Counted from the first letter of the stretch, positions 1-7,095 are shown. The stretch is 14,450 nt of DNA from HO2-45-11b sp964450915 (GCA_964450915.1 CAYVFG010000019.1:1-14450), one strand, 5' to 3'. Made by a program: numbers and translations. The notes: generated by a model from the letters alone, not told the origin.

Positions 1-311
1 TACGTAATAACATACCGAAACCAGAGCAGATTTTTTGGGAGAAAGTCAGGAGTAGGCAGTTTTACGGGTATAAATTTAGAAGACAATTTAGTGTTGGAAG
101 ATATGTTTTGGATTTTTATTGTCCAAAATTAAAATTAGGTGTCGAAATTGATGGTGATTCTCATTTTAGGAAACGTGCCCTTGTGTATGACAAAGAACGA
201 GAACAGGCGATTTCTGATGTTGGGATTACTATTGTTCGATTTAGTAATAGAGAGGTTATGGGTAATATGCGCGGAGTATTGGAAAAACTTGAAAAATTCT
301 TACCGCGTTAG
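1..311 (+). CDS. DUF559 (PD-(D/E)XK-like, Vsr-related) protein, 5'-truncated by the window edge
   Basis: The reading frame is open from base 3 to the stop at 309-311, giving 102 residues with no start in the window. It carries the typical DUF559 order: a tryptophan/arginine-rich N-terminal helix (FWEKVRSRQF), then KFRRQFSVGRYVLDFY, then the acidic core LGVEIDGDSHF, then a late ITIVRFSNREV strand. Family members are usually about 115-125 residues, so only some 15-20 N-terminal residues are missing. A short frame beginning at a TTG at 108 is internal to the domain and is not the true start. DUF559 proteins resemble very-short-patch-repair endonucleases and have the restriction-endonuclease fold, but their cellular role is not established. 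The gene converges on ychF, with a palindromic element between them. The domain call is firm; DNA cleavage is inference. Confidence 0.88.
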   Translation, partial: RNNIPKPEQIFWEKVRSRQFYGYKFRRQFSVGRYVLDFYCPKLKLGVEIDGDSHFRKRALVYDKEREQAISDVGITIVRFSNREVMGNMRGVLEKLEKFLPR

Positions 312-346
312 ACCCCCTCTAGCTCCCCCTTGGTAAGGGGGAGGAC
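312..346. repeat. GC-rich palindromic element (9-bp stem, 3-nt loop)
   Basis: CTCCCCCTT at 323-331 and AAGGGGGAG at 335-343 are perfect complements around a GGT loop, set in a C-rich then G-rich context. The element sits between the stop codons of the DUF559 gene and ychF, which converge. There is no T-tract on either side, so it is not a standard intrinsic terminator, though it could still stabilise or end both transcripts. It resembles the dispersed short palindromes often seen beside DUF559 genes; only one copy lies in this window. Confidence 0.6.
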
Positions 347-347
347 C

Positions 348-1412
348 CTACACGCTAAATTTAAATACGAAAATGTCCCCGTCTTGGACAATATATGTTT
401 TTCCTTCATCTCGCACTTTTCCTGCTGCTCGAGCGGCTGCATAGCCCCCTAAAGATGTTAGGTCGTCGTAGGCGACTGTTTCTGCACGGATAAATCCGCG
501 CTGCATATCACTATGAATTTTACCTGCGGCTACTGGCGCCGTGCTGCCTTTTTCAACGGTCCATGCGCGCGTTTCATCTTCTCCGGTTGTAAAAAATGTG
601 ATGAGTCCGAGGAGTTCATAGCCGGCCTTAATTAATCTGTTTAGTCCTGTTTCCTTGAGTCCATATTCTGCTAAAAATATCTCTTGATCTTCGGGAGACA
701 TTTGCGCAATTTCCTGTTCGATTTTAATAGAAAGCGGAAGGAAGTTTTCTGGGTACGTATCATGGAGTTGAGATTCAGAAACGTTTGCCACGTACATCAT
801 CGGTTTTAGGGTGAGCAGGGCAGATGTTTGGATGATTTCCCGTTCTTTTTCAGAAAGTTCAACGTCTCGTGCGGGTAGCCCTTGTGCAAGAATTGCCTCG
901 ATTTTTTTCAGCACTACAAGTTGCGCTGCAGCATCCTTCGCTTCTAGTCCTTGGCCTTTCGCAACTTTTTCAGCATTTTGGATTAATTTTTGCGTTGTTG
1001 CTAAGTCTGCAAGCGCCAATTCTGTATTAATCGTGTCTGCGTCCCCGGTTGGGTCTACTTTGTTCGCCACGTGAATAATGTCGGCATCAGAGAAGAATCT
1101 CACCACATGCACAATAGCGTCCACTTCTCGAATATGGGAGAGGAATTTATTCCCAAGCCCTTCGCCCTTATGTGCATCTTTTACCAATCCCGCAATGTCT
1201 ACGAATTCAATGGTGGTCGGTACGGTCTTTGTGGATTTCATGAGTTTGGTAAGTACTTCCAGTCGTTCATCGGGTACAGGAACAATTCCCACGTTCGGTT
1301 CGATCGTGGTAAACGGCACGTTTCTCGCAGCCGCCGCTTGTTTTGTGAGCGCGTTAAACAACGTCGATTTCCCAACGTTTGGCAGGCCCACGATTCCAAT
1401 CTTTAATGACAT
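348..1412 (-). CDS. ychF: Redox-regulated ATPase YchF (OLA1-type Obg-like GTPase family)
   Basis: 354 residues, close to the usual 360-365. The P-loop is GLPNVGKST (residues 9-17), followed by the switch-II region VDIAGLVK (71-78) with the family signature HKGEGLGNKFLSHIREVDAI after it. The nucleotide-specificity motif is NVSE (210-213) instead of NKxD, which is the known reason this family prefers ATP over GTP. A coiled-coil insertion occupies about 130-200, and a TGS domain follows from about 270 to the C-terminal FVFKFSV. YchF binds ribosomes and is implicated in translation and stress responses. The ATG at 1412 is preceded by TACAGT six bases upstream and by no Shine-Dalgarno sequence, suggesting its own leaderless promoter 44 bases downstream of the pentapeptide gene. 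Identification is secure. Confidence 0.97.
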   Translation of the reverse strand: MSLKIGIVGLPNVGKSTLFNALTKQAAAARNVPFTTIEPNVGIVPVPDERLEVLTKLMKSTKTVPTTIEFVDIAGLVKDAHKGEGLGNKFLSHIREVDAIVHVVRFFSDADIIHVANKVDPTGDADTINTELALADLATTQKLIQNAEKVAKGQGLEAKDAAAQLVVLKKIEAILAQGLPARDVELSEKEREIIQTSALLTLKPMMYVANVSESQLHDTYPENFLPLSIKIEQEIAQMSPEDQEIFLAEYGLKETGLNRLIKAGYELLGLITFFTTGEDETRAWTVEKGSTAPVAAGKIHSDMQRGFIRAETVAYDDLTSLGGYAAARAAGKVRDEGKTYIVQDGDIFVFKFSV

Positions 1413-1418
1413 GCACGT

Positions 1419-1424
1419 ACTGTA
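1419..1424 (-). promoter_or_regulatory. Candidate -10 box for leaderless ychF transcript
   Basis: On the minus strand TACAGT ends six bases before the ychF ATG, so transcription would begin at or next to the A of the start codon. No convincing -35 or Shine-Dalgarno sequence is visible. The call rests on the same spacing recurring at other genes in the window. Confidence 0.5.
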
Positions 1425-1456
1425 CGGAAAATGTGGCGCGATGTCAAAAGCAGGGC

Positions 1457-2080
1457 CTACTTAATCTCCGCCCCGAGTACGCCGATAATGTCGTAGACTT
1501 GTTCGATGCTAATAATTGCTCCTTTGAGCGCGTCGGCATCTATTTTTATTCCGTGAATTATTGAAGTTCTGAAATCTGTTTTCTTTAATTTAGTTCTTCC
1601 GAATTGCGCGCCGGTGAGATTGCAGTTTTGAAAATATACGCTGGTTAATTTCGCTCCTAAAAAATCTGCTTCTTGGATATCGCAATCCTCAAACAATACG
1701 TCTTTGAGATTCGCAAAGCGAAAGTTTGCTAAGTTTAATTTACAGTTTTTAAAGAGTGTGTGCTCTAGTGTTGCGTCGGATGCGGTAAAGCCCGTCATAC
1801 GGCTTTCGATAAATTCTGTATTTCCGATGCTGCCATCTTCGCACGTTACGCTTGAAAGGTTGCAGTTTGTGAACCGTGCATGGCGTATTCGAGATTCTTC
1901 GAAATGGGAACCGGCGAGGTTAATGGTAGAAAATATGGATTCGCGGATTTGGATATATTTTGCCTGTTGATTAAGGAGGTCCAGTTTAGATAGAGATACT
2001 AATTCATACGACCCCTCTTCTTCAAGCTGGGTAATAGGCGTAGTTTTGAGGCTTTTAGGGATATGGGCGACCGTTTGCAT
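1457..2080 (-). CDS. Pentapeptide-repeat protein (right-handed quadrilateral beta-helix)
   Basis: 207 residues. From about residue 45 to 190 every fifth residue is a buried hydrophobic, in unbroken register: F at 50, 60, 70, 90, 110, 120, 130, 140, 150, 160 and 170, alternating with L, I or M at the positions between (exceptions C80 and A100). Typical repeats are ANFRF, ADFLG and CNLTG. This predicts a continuous quadrilateral beta-helix of about seven coils, with a polar 40-residue N-terminal lead and a short amphipathic C-terminal tail (SIEQVYDIIGVLGAEIK). No signal peptide or membrane segment is visible, so it is probably cytoplasmic. Some family members (Qnr, MfpA) mimic DNA and bind gyrase; nothing here proves that role. 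The ATG at 2080 is chosen because TACACT lies six bases upstream. Confidence 0.9.
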   Translation of the reverse strand: MQTVAHIPKSLKTTPITQLEEEGSYELVSLSKLDLLNQQAKYIQIRESIFSTINLAGSHFEESRIRHARFTNCNLSSVTCEDGSIGNTEFIESRMTGFTASDATLEHTLFKNCKLNLANFRFANLKDVLFEDCDIQEADFLGAKLTSVYFQNCNLTGAQFGRTKLKKTDFRTSIIHGIKIDADALKGAIISIEQVYDIIGVLGAEIK

Positions 2081-2086
2081 GGGGTA

Positions 2087-2092
2087 AGTGTA
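2087..2092 (-). promoter_or_regulatory. Candidate -10 box for leaderless pentapeptide-protein transcript
   Basis: TACACT on the minus strand ends six bases before the ATG at 2080. It lies in the 52-base divergent gap shared with the DNPH1-like gene, and no Shine-Dalgarno sequence precedes the start. Confidence 0.5.
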
Positions 2093-2117
2093 GCAGTATT
2101 TTTGTTCGCATGTATTG

Positions 2118-2126
2118 TGCTATAGT
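2118..2126 (+). promoter_or_regulatory. Extended -10 promoter (TGC-TATAGT) for the DNPH1-like gene
   Basis: TGC followed by TATAGT forms an extended -10 element ending exactly six bases before the ATG at 2133. The same nine bases with the same spacing stand in front of the Fur-family gene at 10241. A leaderless mRNA is predicted. Confidence 0.6.
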
Positions 2127-2132
2127 TAGTGT

Positions 2133-2552
2133 ATGAATATCTACTTCGCAGCATCGATTCGAGGAGGGCGGGACGATCAAAAAATATATAAAGATATTAT
2201 TGAAACGTTAAAAGATTTTGGGACAGTGCTCACAGAGCATTTTGGAAAAGAAAGCATTAACGAGATAGATGGTACTGGAAGAAGCGAAGAGGATATTTAT
2301 CAGAAGGATATGGCATGGGTCACACAAGCGGATGTGATTGTGGCAGAAGTTACGCAGCCGAGCTTGGGAGTTGGGTATGAAATTGGGCGGGCGGAAGACA
2401 TGGGGAAGAAAATATTGTGCCTCTATCGGCAACAGCCTGATCGAACACTTTCGGCGATGATTCAGGGGAATGAAAAGCTAATTGTGAAAACCTACGCAAC
2501 CATTAGTGATGTCCGAAATATTTTAGAAGAATTTTTTGGAAGCTTAAAATAG
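2133..2552 (+). CDS. DNPH1/RCL-like 2'-deoxynucleoside 5'-phosphate N-hydrolase
   Basis: 139 residues of the nucleoside 2-deoxyribosyltransferase superfamily. The closest family I recognise is DNPH1 (RCL), which hydrolyses the N-glycosidic bond of deoxynucleoside monophosphates, notably 5-hydroxymethyl-dUMP. Matching blocks are YFAASIRGGRDD (4-15), GTVLTEH (30-36), QADVIVAEVTQPSLGVGYE (65-83), and KILCLYR plus LSAMIQG (93-112). E83 in GYEIGRA aligns with the catalytic glutamate of the family, and D67 with the conserved aspartate. The SIRGGR loop and the SAMI segment correspond to the phosphate-binding region that separates DNPH1 from nucleoside-level deoxyribosyltransferases. It probably acts in nucleotide-pool sanitation or salvage. 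The stop is 14 bases before the next gene, so the two may be cotranscribed. The preferred substrate is inference. Confidence 0.88.
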   Translation: MNIYFAASIRGGRDDQKIYKDIIETLKDFGTVLTEHFGKESINEIDGTGRSEEDIYQKDMAWVTQADVIVAEVTQPSLGVGYEIGRAEDMGKKILCLYRQQPDRTLSAMIQGNEKLIVKTYATISDVRNILEEFFGSLK

Positions 2553-2566
2553 CTTTTATCAACGAG

Positions 2567-2980
2567 ATGGATATTATTCAAGAAATTCAAAACCTGAACT
2601 TTTCTGCTGATCAATATATTGTCGTGGGGAGCGGCCCGATGGCCGTACGTGACTTAAAGGATTCGCACGATATTGATATTGTCGTAACGCCGGAATTATT
2701 CGAGCAGTGTAAGGAGGGGGGTTGGGAGCAGATGCCGTGGACGTATTCAGGAAAAGAAGGGCAGATATATTTAAAGAAAGGAATAGTTGAGTTGTATCTC
2801 GATGTAAATGCGGGGGAATTTCATCCGACGTTTCAAGAATTGCAAAGTCGTGCAGATGTAATGCAGGACATTCCTTTTGCCTCTCTGGGAGATATTGTTC
2901 AATTTAAGCGAGCATATAATCGACCGAAGCATAATGAAGATATTCAGAAGATCGAAGAATACTTAAAGAAGCAGGCGTAG
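2567..2980 (+). CDS. Small nucleotidyltransferase-fold protein, function unknown
   Basis: 137 residues. It has the minimal nucleotidyltransferase signature: a GSG turn at 21-23 (IVVGSGPMAVRDL), then DIDIVV with the two metal-binding aspartates at D35 and D37. A third acidic position, in LYLDVNAGE around residue 85, would complete the triad. The C-terminal segment DIVQFKRAYNRPKHNEDI is a helix with the K...RPK(H/D).DI pattern common in nucleotidyltransferase-like proteins of the MNT/AbiEii type. No HEPN partner or antitoxin gene is adjacent, so a toxin-antitoxin role is not supported. It begins 14 bases after the DNPH1-like stop, probably in the same transcript. No strong -10 box or Shine-Dalgarno precedes the ATG. 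The fold is likely; the substrate is unknown. Confidence 0.75.
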   Translation: MDIIQEIQNLNFSADQYIVVGSGPMAVRDLKDSHDIDIVVTPELFEQCKEGGWEQMPWTYSGKEGQIYLKKGIVELYLDVNAGEFHPTFQELQSRADVMQDIPFASLGDIVQFKRAYNRPKHNEDIQKIEEYLKKQA

Positions 2981-2994
2981 TAGTGGATTAGCGG

Positions 2995-3000
2995 TATACT
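2995..3000 (+). promoter_or_regulatory. Candidate -10 box (TATACT) upstream of murJ
   Basis: TATACT ends nine bases before the ATG at 3010, within the 29-base gap after the nucleotidyltransferase-like gene. A start 6-7 bases downstream would leave a leader of at most about three bases. No -35 is apparent. Confidence 0.45.
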
Positions 3001-3009
3001 GCTTAGTGT

Positions 3010-4320
3010 ATGCGGTTTGATATTTCTCGATTTATTCCGAAAGGCAGTGTGGTGTTATGGATCACGACGCTGGGGTCGTACGTATTAGGATTGGTTCGAG
3101 ATCGGGTATTGGCGCATTCATTTGGAGCGTCTTCGGACTTAGATAGTTACTACGCCGCATTTTTAGTTCCTGATTTTGTATTTAACGTGTTAGTTGCAAG
3201 CGGTATTGCGGCAGCAGCTGTGCCATTATTTGCGCAGCTGTATAAAAAGAGCCACGCGCACGCATATGAATACATGAATTCGCTGCTGAGCGCGGCAGTG
3301 GGAGCTATGATCGTTGTTGCATGTATTTTATTTATATTTGCGCCGCAATTAAGCGGCTTCGTTGCTCCTGGGCTTGATGTTCATGCTCATATGCTGGTGG
3401 CGCAGATGATGCGTGTGCTTGCATTTTCTTCAATGCTTTTTGCAGCGTCGAATGCGTTTGGCGCCATGCTTGTCGCGCAGAGAAAATTCTTGTGGTATGG
3501 AGTTTCGCCCATGGTATATAACTTAGGAATTGTGGCTGGGGCTCTTATTCTGGCGCCTCGGTTTGGTATTATGGGCGTTGCATACGGTACGGTATTTGGT
3601 GCGTTTTTGCATATGATCGTGCGTTGTGTTGATGCGCTTTATGGCGGATGGAGGTTTACAACGGCGCTTGCGTGGTGGCGGAGTGCGGAAATGAAGCAAA
3701 CACTCAAGCTCATGGTTCCTAAAATGGTGGGGCATCCTGTCGATTTAGTAACGTTCTGGTTATTTACTAGTCTTGCGTCTCTTCTTTCTGCAGGATCTAT
3801 TACGGCACTTAATTTTGCCCGCAATTTTCAAAGCGTTCCGGTAAGCATGATTGGTATTGCAATGTCGACGGCTGTATTCCCTGCGCTCGCAGAAGCACGG
3901 TTAAAATCTGCGCAAGACCTTCGAGCGTTACTCAACCGTACAGCGTGGGTCATTTTACTTTTAAGCTGTTTGGCTGCACTTGGTATGTATGTGCTGCGCT
4001 ATCAGATTATTGCATTGCTGCTCGGTGGTGGTGCCTTTGGCGGTGATGCAGTTGCTCGCACGGCGCTTACGCTTGGAATGTTTTGCTTATCTATTCCTAC
4101 CGAATCTTTGAGTCATTTATTTGCACGCGCCTTCTATTCAACGCAAAATACCGTCACTCCTGTTGTGTTCAGCGTTATTGGATTGATTGTAGCGGGTACA
4201 AGCGCGTATATGTTGATGGGGGCAATCGGAATTGTTGCGCTCCCGCTTGGATTTTTCCTTGGAAGTTTTGTGAAGACGGCTGGGTTGTGGGTGTTGTTTT
4301 TACGCAAAACTGCTGATTAG
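3010..4320 (+). CDS. murJ: MurJ/MviN-type lipid II flippase (short form)
   Basis: 436 residues, strongly hydrophobic, with many predicted membrane helices. The N-terminal family signature is GLVRDRVLAHSFGASSDLD (27-45), containing the conserved Arg-Asp pair and FGA turn, followed by the helix-breaking PDFVFNVLVASGIAAAAVPLF segment. Later family blocks include NAFGAMLVAQRKF (about 148-160), the repeated-half GSITALNFARNFQSVPVSMIG, and a FARAFYSTQNTVTPV stretch near residue 380 (the FYA..DT.TP block of MurJ). MurJ moves the peptidoglycan precursor lipid II across the cytoplasmic membrane. Typical bacterial MurJ has about 510 residues and 14 helices; this one stops after roughly 12, so the last two are missing, as in many short MviN homologues. 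Its TAG stop overlaps the TAA of the convergent peptidase gene. Confidence 0.93.
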   Translation: MRFDISRFIPKGSVVLWITTLGSYVLGLVRDRVLAHSFGASSDLDSYYAAFLVPDFVFNVLVASGIAAAAVPLFAQLYKKSHAHAYEYMNSLLSAAVGAMIVVACILFIFAPQLSGFVAPGLDVHAHMLVAQMMRVLAFSSMLFAASNAFGAMLVAQRKFLWYGVSPMVYNLGIVAGALILAPRFGIMGVAYGTVFGAFLHMIVRCVDALYGGWRFTTALAWWRSAEMKQTLKLMVPKMVGHPVDLVTFWLFTSLASLLSAGSITALNFARNFQSVPVSMIGIAMSTAVFPALAEARLKSAQDLRALLNRTAWVILLLSCLAALGMYVLRYQIIALLLGGGAFGGDAVARTALTLGMFCLSIPTESLSHLFARAFYSTQNTVTPVVFSVIGLIVAGTSAYMLMGAIGIVALPLGFFLGSFVKTAGLWVLFLRKTAD

Positions 4321-5120
4321 CCAACGATTAGGACTACTTTATTGCCTAACTCGATATTGCCATCGGGGCGCCAATCGTGCATGGCGCTCATGATTGTTTC
4401 TTGCGAGTATAAAAAGTCTGCACCATGCCGTGTGCCCGGGTCATTGGTAATAAATTTTCCATCAGCAGTATAGCCCTTAATAACGAGCATGTGATATATC
4501 GGCCCTGGTTGTTGGAAGTATGGGTTTTTAAGATCTTGTCCTGCTGCGGGCACGAGCACTAATTTTTTAGCATTAATAGCGCTCTTAATATCTTGAACGC
4601 TCGGGTTCTGCAGAATCTGGATGTTGGTATATTTATAATATTCTTTAAAAATAATTGCCGTTTGCGCAATTGTCGTGTCTTTGTAATCGTTAAATCGCTT
4701 ATCTTCAAACGTTTTAATTGCGAGCAACGCTTGATCGGCAAATGCTGCATCTGGGATGCTTGTGTGGTGCACGTAGCTTATTGCCATGAGCGCAGATGCC
4801 TCCTCGCAGAAATTTTCATACGGTTCGCTCCAGTTTGCATTAGGGGCCTGCACGGTGAATGGAACGGCTAGATTGGCTTGAGCGGCAATGCTTGCAGGAG
4901 TTGGAGACGAAGAAGGTGTTTGCGGAGCTATTGAAGTATGTGGCTGCTGTTTTGTGGAAACTGGGGACGGGGTACTTGGCTGGTACGGCAATGCAGTGGG
5001 CAGCGTGGATTGTTCAATGGAGCGGCTAATGTCGACACGTTTCATCCAAGCAAAAGCACTTCCTGCTATAACGATAATAGCAATGCTCGCGATCAGTATA
5101 TTCCTTGAACGTGCGCGCAT
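4317..5120 (-). CDS. Membrane-anchored C39-like (papain-fold) cysteine peptidase
   Basis: 267 residues from the preferred ATG at 5120. A frame extension to 5189 adds 23 residues without signal-peptide character and is unlikely. One N-terminal membrane anchor (about 8-25) is followed by a low-complexity Pro/Ser/Thr linker (about 40-80) and a peptidase_C39_2-like domain (about 85-267). Candidate catalytic residues are C105 (in NFCEEAS), H210 (IYHMLVIKGY) and D227 (ITNDPGTRHG); Q91 before the cysteine may form the oxyanion hole. It should face outside the cell. Target and role are unknown; C39 relatives process leader peptides or cleave wall-associated proteins. It is divergent from the repeat-containing surface protein, which could be a partner (inference). 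TATAGT lies 13 bases upstream. Confidence 0.85.
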   Translation of the reverse strand: MRARSRNILIASIAIIVIAGSAFAWMKRVDISRSIEQSTLPTALPYQPSTPSPVSTKQQPHTSIAPQTPSSSPTPASIAAQANLAVPFTVQAPNANWSEPYENFCEEASALMAISYVHHTSIPDAAFADQALLAIKTFEDKRFNDYKDTTIAQTAIIFKEYYKYTNIQILQNPSVQDIKSAINAKKLVLVPAAGQDLKNPYFQQPGPIYHMLVIKGYTADGKFITNDPGTRHGADFLYSQETIMSAMHDWRPDGNIELGNKVVLIVG

Positions 5121-5133
5121 AGGGTATGTTTCT

Positions 5134-5139
5134 ACTATA
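5134..5139 (-). promoter_or_regulatory. Candidate -10 box for the C39-like peptidase gene
   Basis: TATAGT on the minus strand ends 13 bases before the ATG at 5120, so the predicted leader is about 6-7 bases. That is longer than at the other genes here but too short for a normal Shine-Dalgarno. Confidence 0.4.
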
Positions 5140-5171
5140 CAGATAACGTGGTGAGTATGACAGGGCAGAGG

Positions 5172-5177
5172 TATGCT
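5172..5177 (+). promoter_or_regulatory. Candidate -10 box for leaderless surface-protein transcript
   Basis: TATGCT ends six bases before the ATG at 5184. The spacing matches the other starts in the window and supports 5184 over the in-frame upstream codons at 5148 and 5157. Confidence 0.45.
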
Positions 5178-5183
5178 TGCTGT

Positions 5184-6566
5184 ATGCATACAAAATATTT
5201 CTTAGCTCTTCTCGTTATTTTTATCAGCGGAAGTGTGGCGGGTACAGTACATGCGACCACGTATCCGCCGGGATTTCTTGCTGATCCGGCATACTATCCC
5301 TCAACGCTGAATCCGAATTTCTTGCCGAATGGAACGCTTGTGAAAACAGCAGCTAATCCAGCTGTCTATTATATAAAAGACGGAACACGGAGCATGATAC
5401 TCCCACGTATTCTGGAAATATGGTTTAAAGAAGCGCACTATTTTAAATCGGACGTGATTACGACTATTTCAGATGCTGATATGAACCGATACGCAGTTAC
5501 GAAGTCTGTAAATCCGTACTATATCGGCAAGATTTTGCAGGCGCCTGACGGCAAGCAATATTTTATTGACGATAAGCTGCGCAAGCGGCCAATCAGCCAA
5601 GCAGTTCGCAAGGCACTCTTGTATCCATCGCGAAATTTGTATCCGACATCGTTTGCGCATCTTGTAGAATTTTCAACGGGTGTAGCGATTACGAGGACGG
5701 ATGTACATCCAGGCGGAACGGTTATGTACTATGGTCCATATCACGGAGGAACTATTTGGAGAATTGAGCAGGATTCGAAAGGAAATTTAGTGAAGAAGCT
5801 GTACTTGCAAGATTATCTGTATGAAACACAAGGATATCCTTGGTCGGGACAGATTGTTCCTGTGACTGCAACGGAACTTGCGAAATACATACGCGGAGCA
5901 AATATCGACAAATATTCTGATGGCTGGGCGGTGAGTCTTAATGGTGCAATTTCTGTAGTGGAACAGGGGAAGCTTCGTCATATAGCAACTCCGCAATTGT
6001 TTACTGCATTAGGCTACCCTAGTAAGTATGTGCTTACGGTATTTCCCGAATTCTTGAAGCTGTATCCTGCGGGCGTGCCGATTGCGGCATTTAAAACGAT
6101 CGTAACGCCGGCTGCGAAGCTGCCGCTTCCAACACTAACGACAAGCTCTACCGTTTCAAAGTATCCAGAACTCCATCCGGCTGCAGCGGCATTAATTGGT
6201 CAGGTGAATGATTTCTTTCTACCTATCTATGATCGCGAGCCGTCTGCAAGTGAAAATGCATTTTGGGTAGACTATATTTACAAGGGCGAGGTTGGGACCA
6301 AAGATGCGTTAGTTGCTGCGATGACAAAAGCACATACCACTGGAGTGTTGCCTGCTATTACGTCGCGCACCGCGACACTCTCCACGAGTATTCTGAAGAG
6401 TAAGTGGTTCCCGTACCTCTTCTACTTTGTATGGCACCATGATCCGAGCGATGCTGCAAAGGCGTACTGGTATGCAAGAATTGATCACGGCGACTGGAGT
6501 ACGATTCAGGGCCTAGGCGGAACGATTCGGTATATACAAGAAACGTACGGGAAGGAATACAGGTAA
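5184..6566 (+). CDS. Exported surface protein with four degenerate repeats and a DUF4214-like C-terminus
   Basis: 460 residues from ATG 5184. This start puts a clean signal peptide at the N-terminus (MHTKYFLALLVIFISG, likely cleavage after VHA at 24); the upstream in-frame starts at 5148 and 5157 would add a Cys-containing polar leader. The mature part holds four related segments of about 55-65 residues (roughly 50-105, 114-170, 178-240, 247-300). Each begins with G plus a hydrophobic strand, continues with a tyrosine- or isoleucine-rich strand (AVYYIKDGTRS, KQYFIDDKLRK, TIWRIEQDSKG, AISVVEQGKLR), and ends in a helix. A Pro/Thr linker (about 305-330) leads to a helical module (335-460; NDFFLPIYDREPSASENAFW) resembling DUF4214 domains. 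Repeats of this kind are common in exported proteins of Parcubacteria-like genomes. Function unknown; a cell-surface or adhesion role is inference. It ends ten bases before the stop of the convergent LytR_C gene. Confidence 0.8.
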   Translation: MHTKYFLALLVIFISGSVAGTVHATTYPPGFLADPAYYPSTLNPNFLPNGTLVKTAANPAVYYIKDGTRSMILPRILEIWFKEAHYFKSDVITTISDADMNRYAVTKSVNPYYIGKILQAPDGKQYFIDDKLRKRPISQAVRKALLYPSRNLYPTSFAHLVEFSTGVAITRTDVHPGGTVMYYGPYHGGTIWRIEQDSKGNLVKKLYLQDYLYETQGYPWSGQIVPVTATELAKYIRGANIDKYSDGWAVSLNGAISVVEQGKLRHIATPQLFTALGYPSKYVLTVFPEFLKLYPAGVPIAAFKTIVTPAAKLPLPTLTTSSTVSKYPELHPAAAALIGQVNDFFLPIYDREPSASENAFWVDYIYKGEVGTKDALVAAMTKAHTTGVLPAITSRTATLSTSILKSKWFPYLFYFVWHHDPSDAAKAYWYARIDHGDWSTIQGLGGTIRYIQETYGKEYR

Positions 6567-6576
6567 AGCCGTCGAT

Positions 6577-7089
6577 TTATTTGAAGTTCGCAGCAGCGTC
6601 TGATCCGAGGATAATAACAATATCAGCGCTGCTTTTAGCTTCGTTTGCTGGAAGTGTGGAATCTCCCTTTGCGGAAAGTTCAGCAGCTATTTTTTGTGCA
6701 GCATCCGCATCGGCAACGTTCAAATTGTATACAATCGTTTTTGTTACATCTTGGCTGGCAGCGTTTCCGATTGCGCTTACGGTATATTGTTCAGCGATGA
6801 GCTTGTTTTTCAGCTTTTGAGCAAGACCGGCGATGTGCGTCCCATTTCTGATTTCTATGTTGACTGACGTAGGTGCCGGAGTGCTGCTCGGCGAAGGCGT
6901 CGGGGTATCTGTAGGCATTGGCGTGCTCGTTGGGAGCAGTGCGAGAGGAGTCGCGGATGCTTGAGGGGCCTGTGCCGGGGATGGGGAGAGGAGCTTATAT
7001 GTGACAGCGCCAAGCGCGCTTGCGATAATGAGTATGGTGATTGTCCAGATAATCCATTTTTTTTGAGCGAAAATATTGCTTGAAGTCAT
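6577..7089 (-). CDS. Membrane-anchored LytR C-terminal-domain (LytR_C) protein
   Basis: 170 residues. A cytoplasmic stub of about 11 residues precedes one membrane helix (WIIWTITILIIASALGAV, 12-29) and a Pro/Ser/Thr-rich stalk (about 35-73). The C-terminal domain (75-165) matches LytR_C: VNIEIRNGTHIAGLAQKL, then YTVSAIGNA, then TIVYNLN, then a helix and a final ADIVIILGSD strand. The LytR-CpsA-Psr catalytic domain is absent, so this is a stand-alone accessory domain, probably outside the membrane and possibly wall-binding. The ATG at 7089 is chosen because an extended -10 with perfect TATAAT lies six bases upstream. Domain identity is confident; function is not known. Confidence 0.87.
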   Translation of the reverse strand: MTSSNIFAQKKWIIWTITILIIASALGAVTYKLLSPSPAQAPQASATPLALLPTSTPMPTDTPTPSPSSTPAPTSVNIEIRNGTHIAGLAQKLKNKLIAEQYTVSAIGNAASQDVTKTIVYNLNVADADAAQKIAAELSAKGDSTLPANEAKSSADIVIILGSDAAANFK

Positions 7090-7095
7090 AACGTG

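Noticed and set aside
312..346. Intrinsic terminator for ychF or DUF559
   Set aside because: The stem is perfect but there is no T-tract on either strand, and such palindromes recur beside DUF559 genes. I list it as a repeat.
2133..2980. Toxin-antitoxin pair
   Set aside because: The nucleotidyltransferase-fold protein has no HEPN or antitoxin neighbour; the adjacent gene is a nucleotide N-hydrolase.
5148..5183. Upstream starts for the surface protein at 5148 and 5157
   Set aside because: They would place a polar stretch before an otherwise complete signal peptide, and TATGCT six bases before 5184 fits the local pattern.
5121..5189. Longer N-terminus of the C39-like peptidase (start at 5189)
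   Set aside because: The extra 23 residues (many His and Cys) precede the membrane anchor without resembling a signal peptide, and they run across the candidate promoter region.
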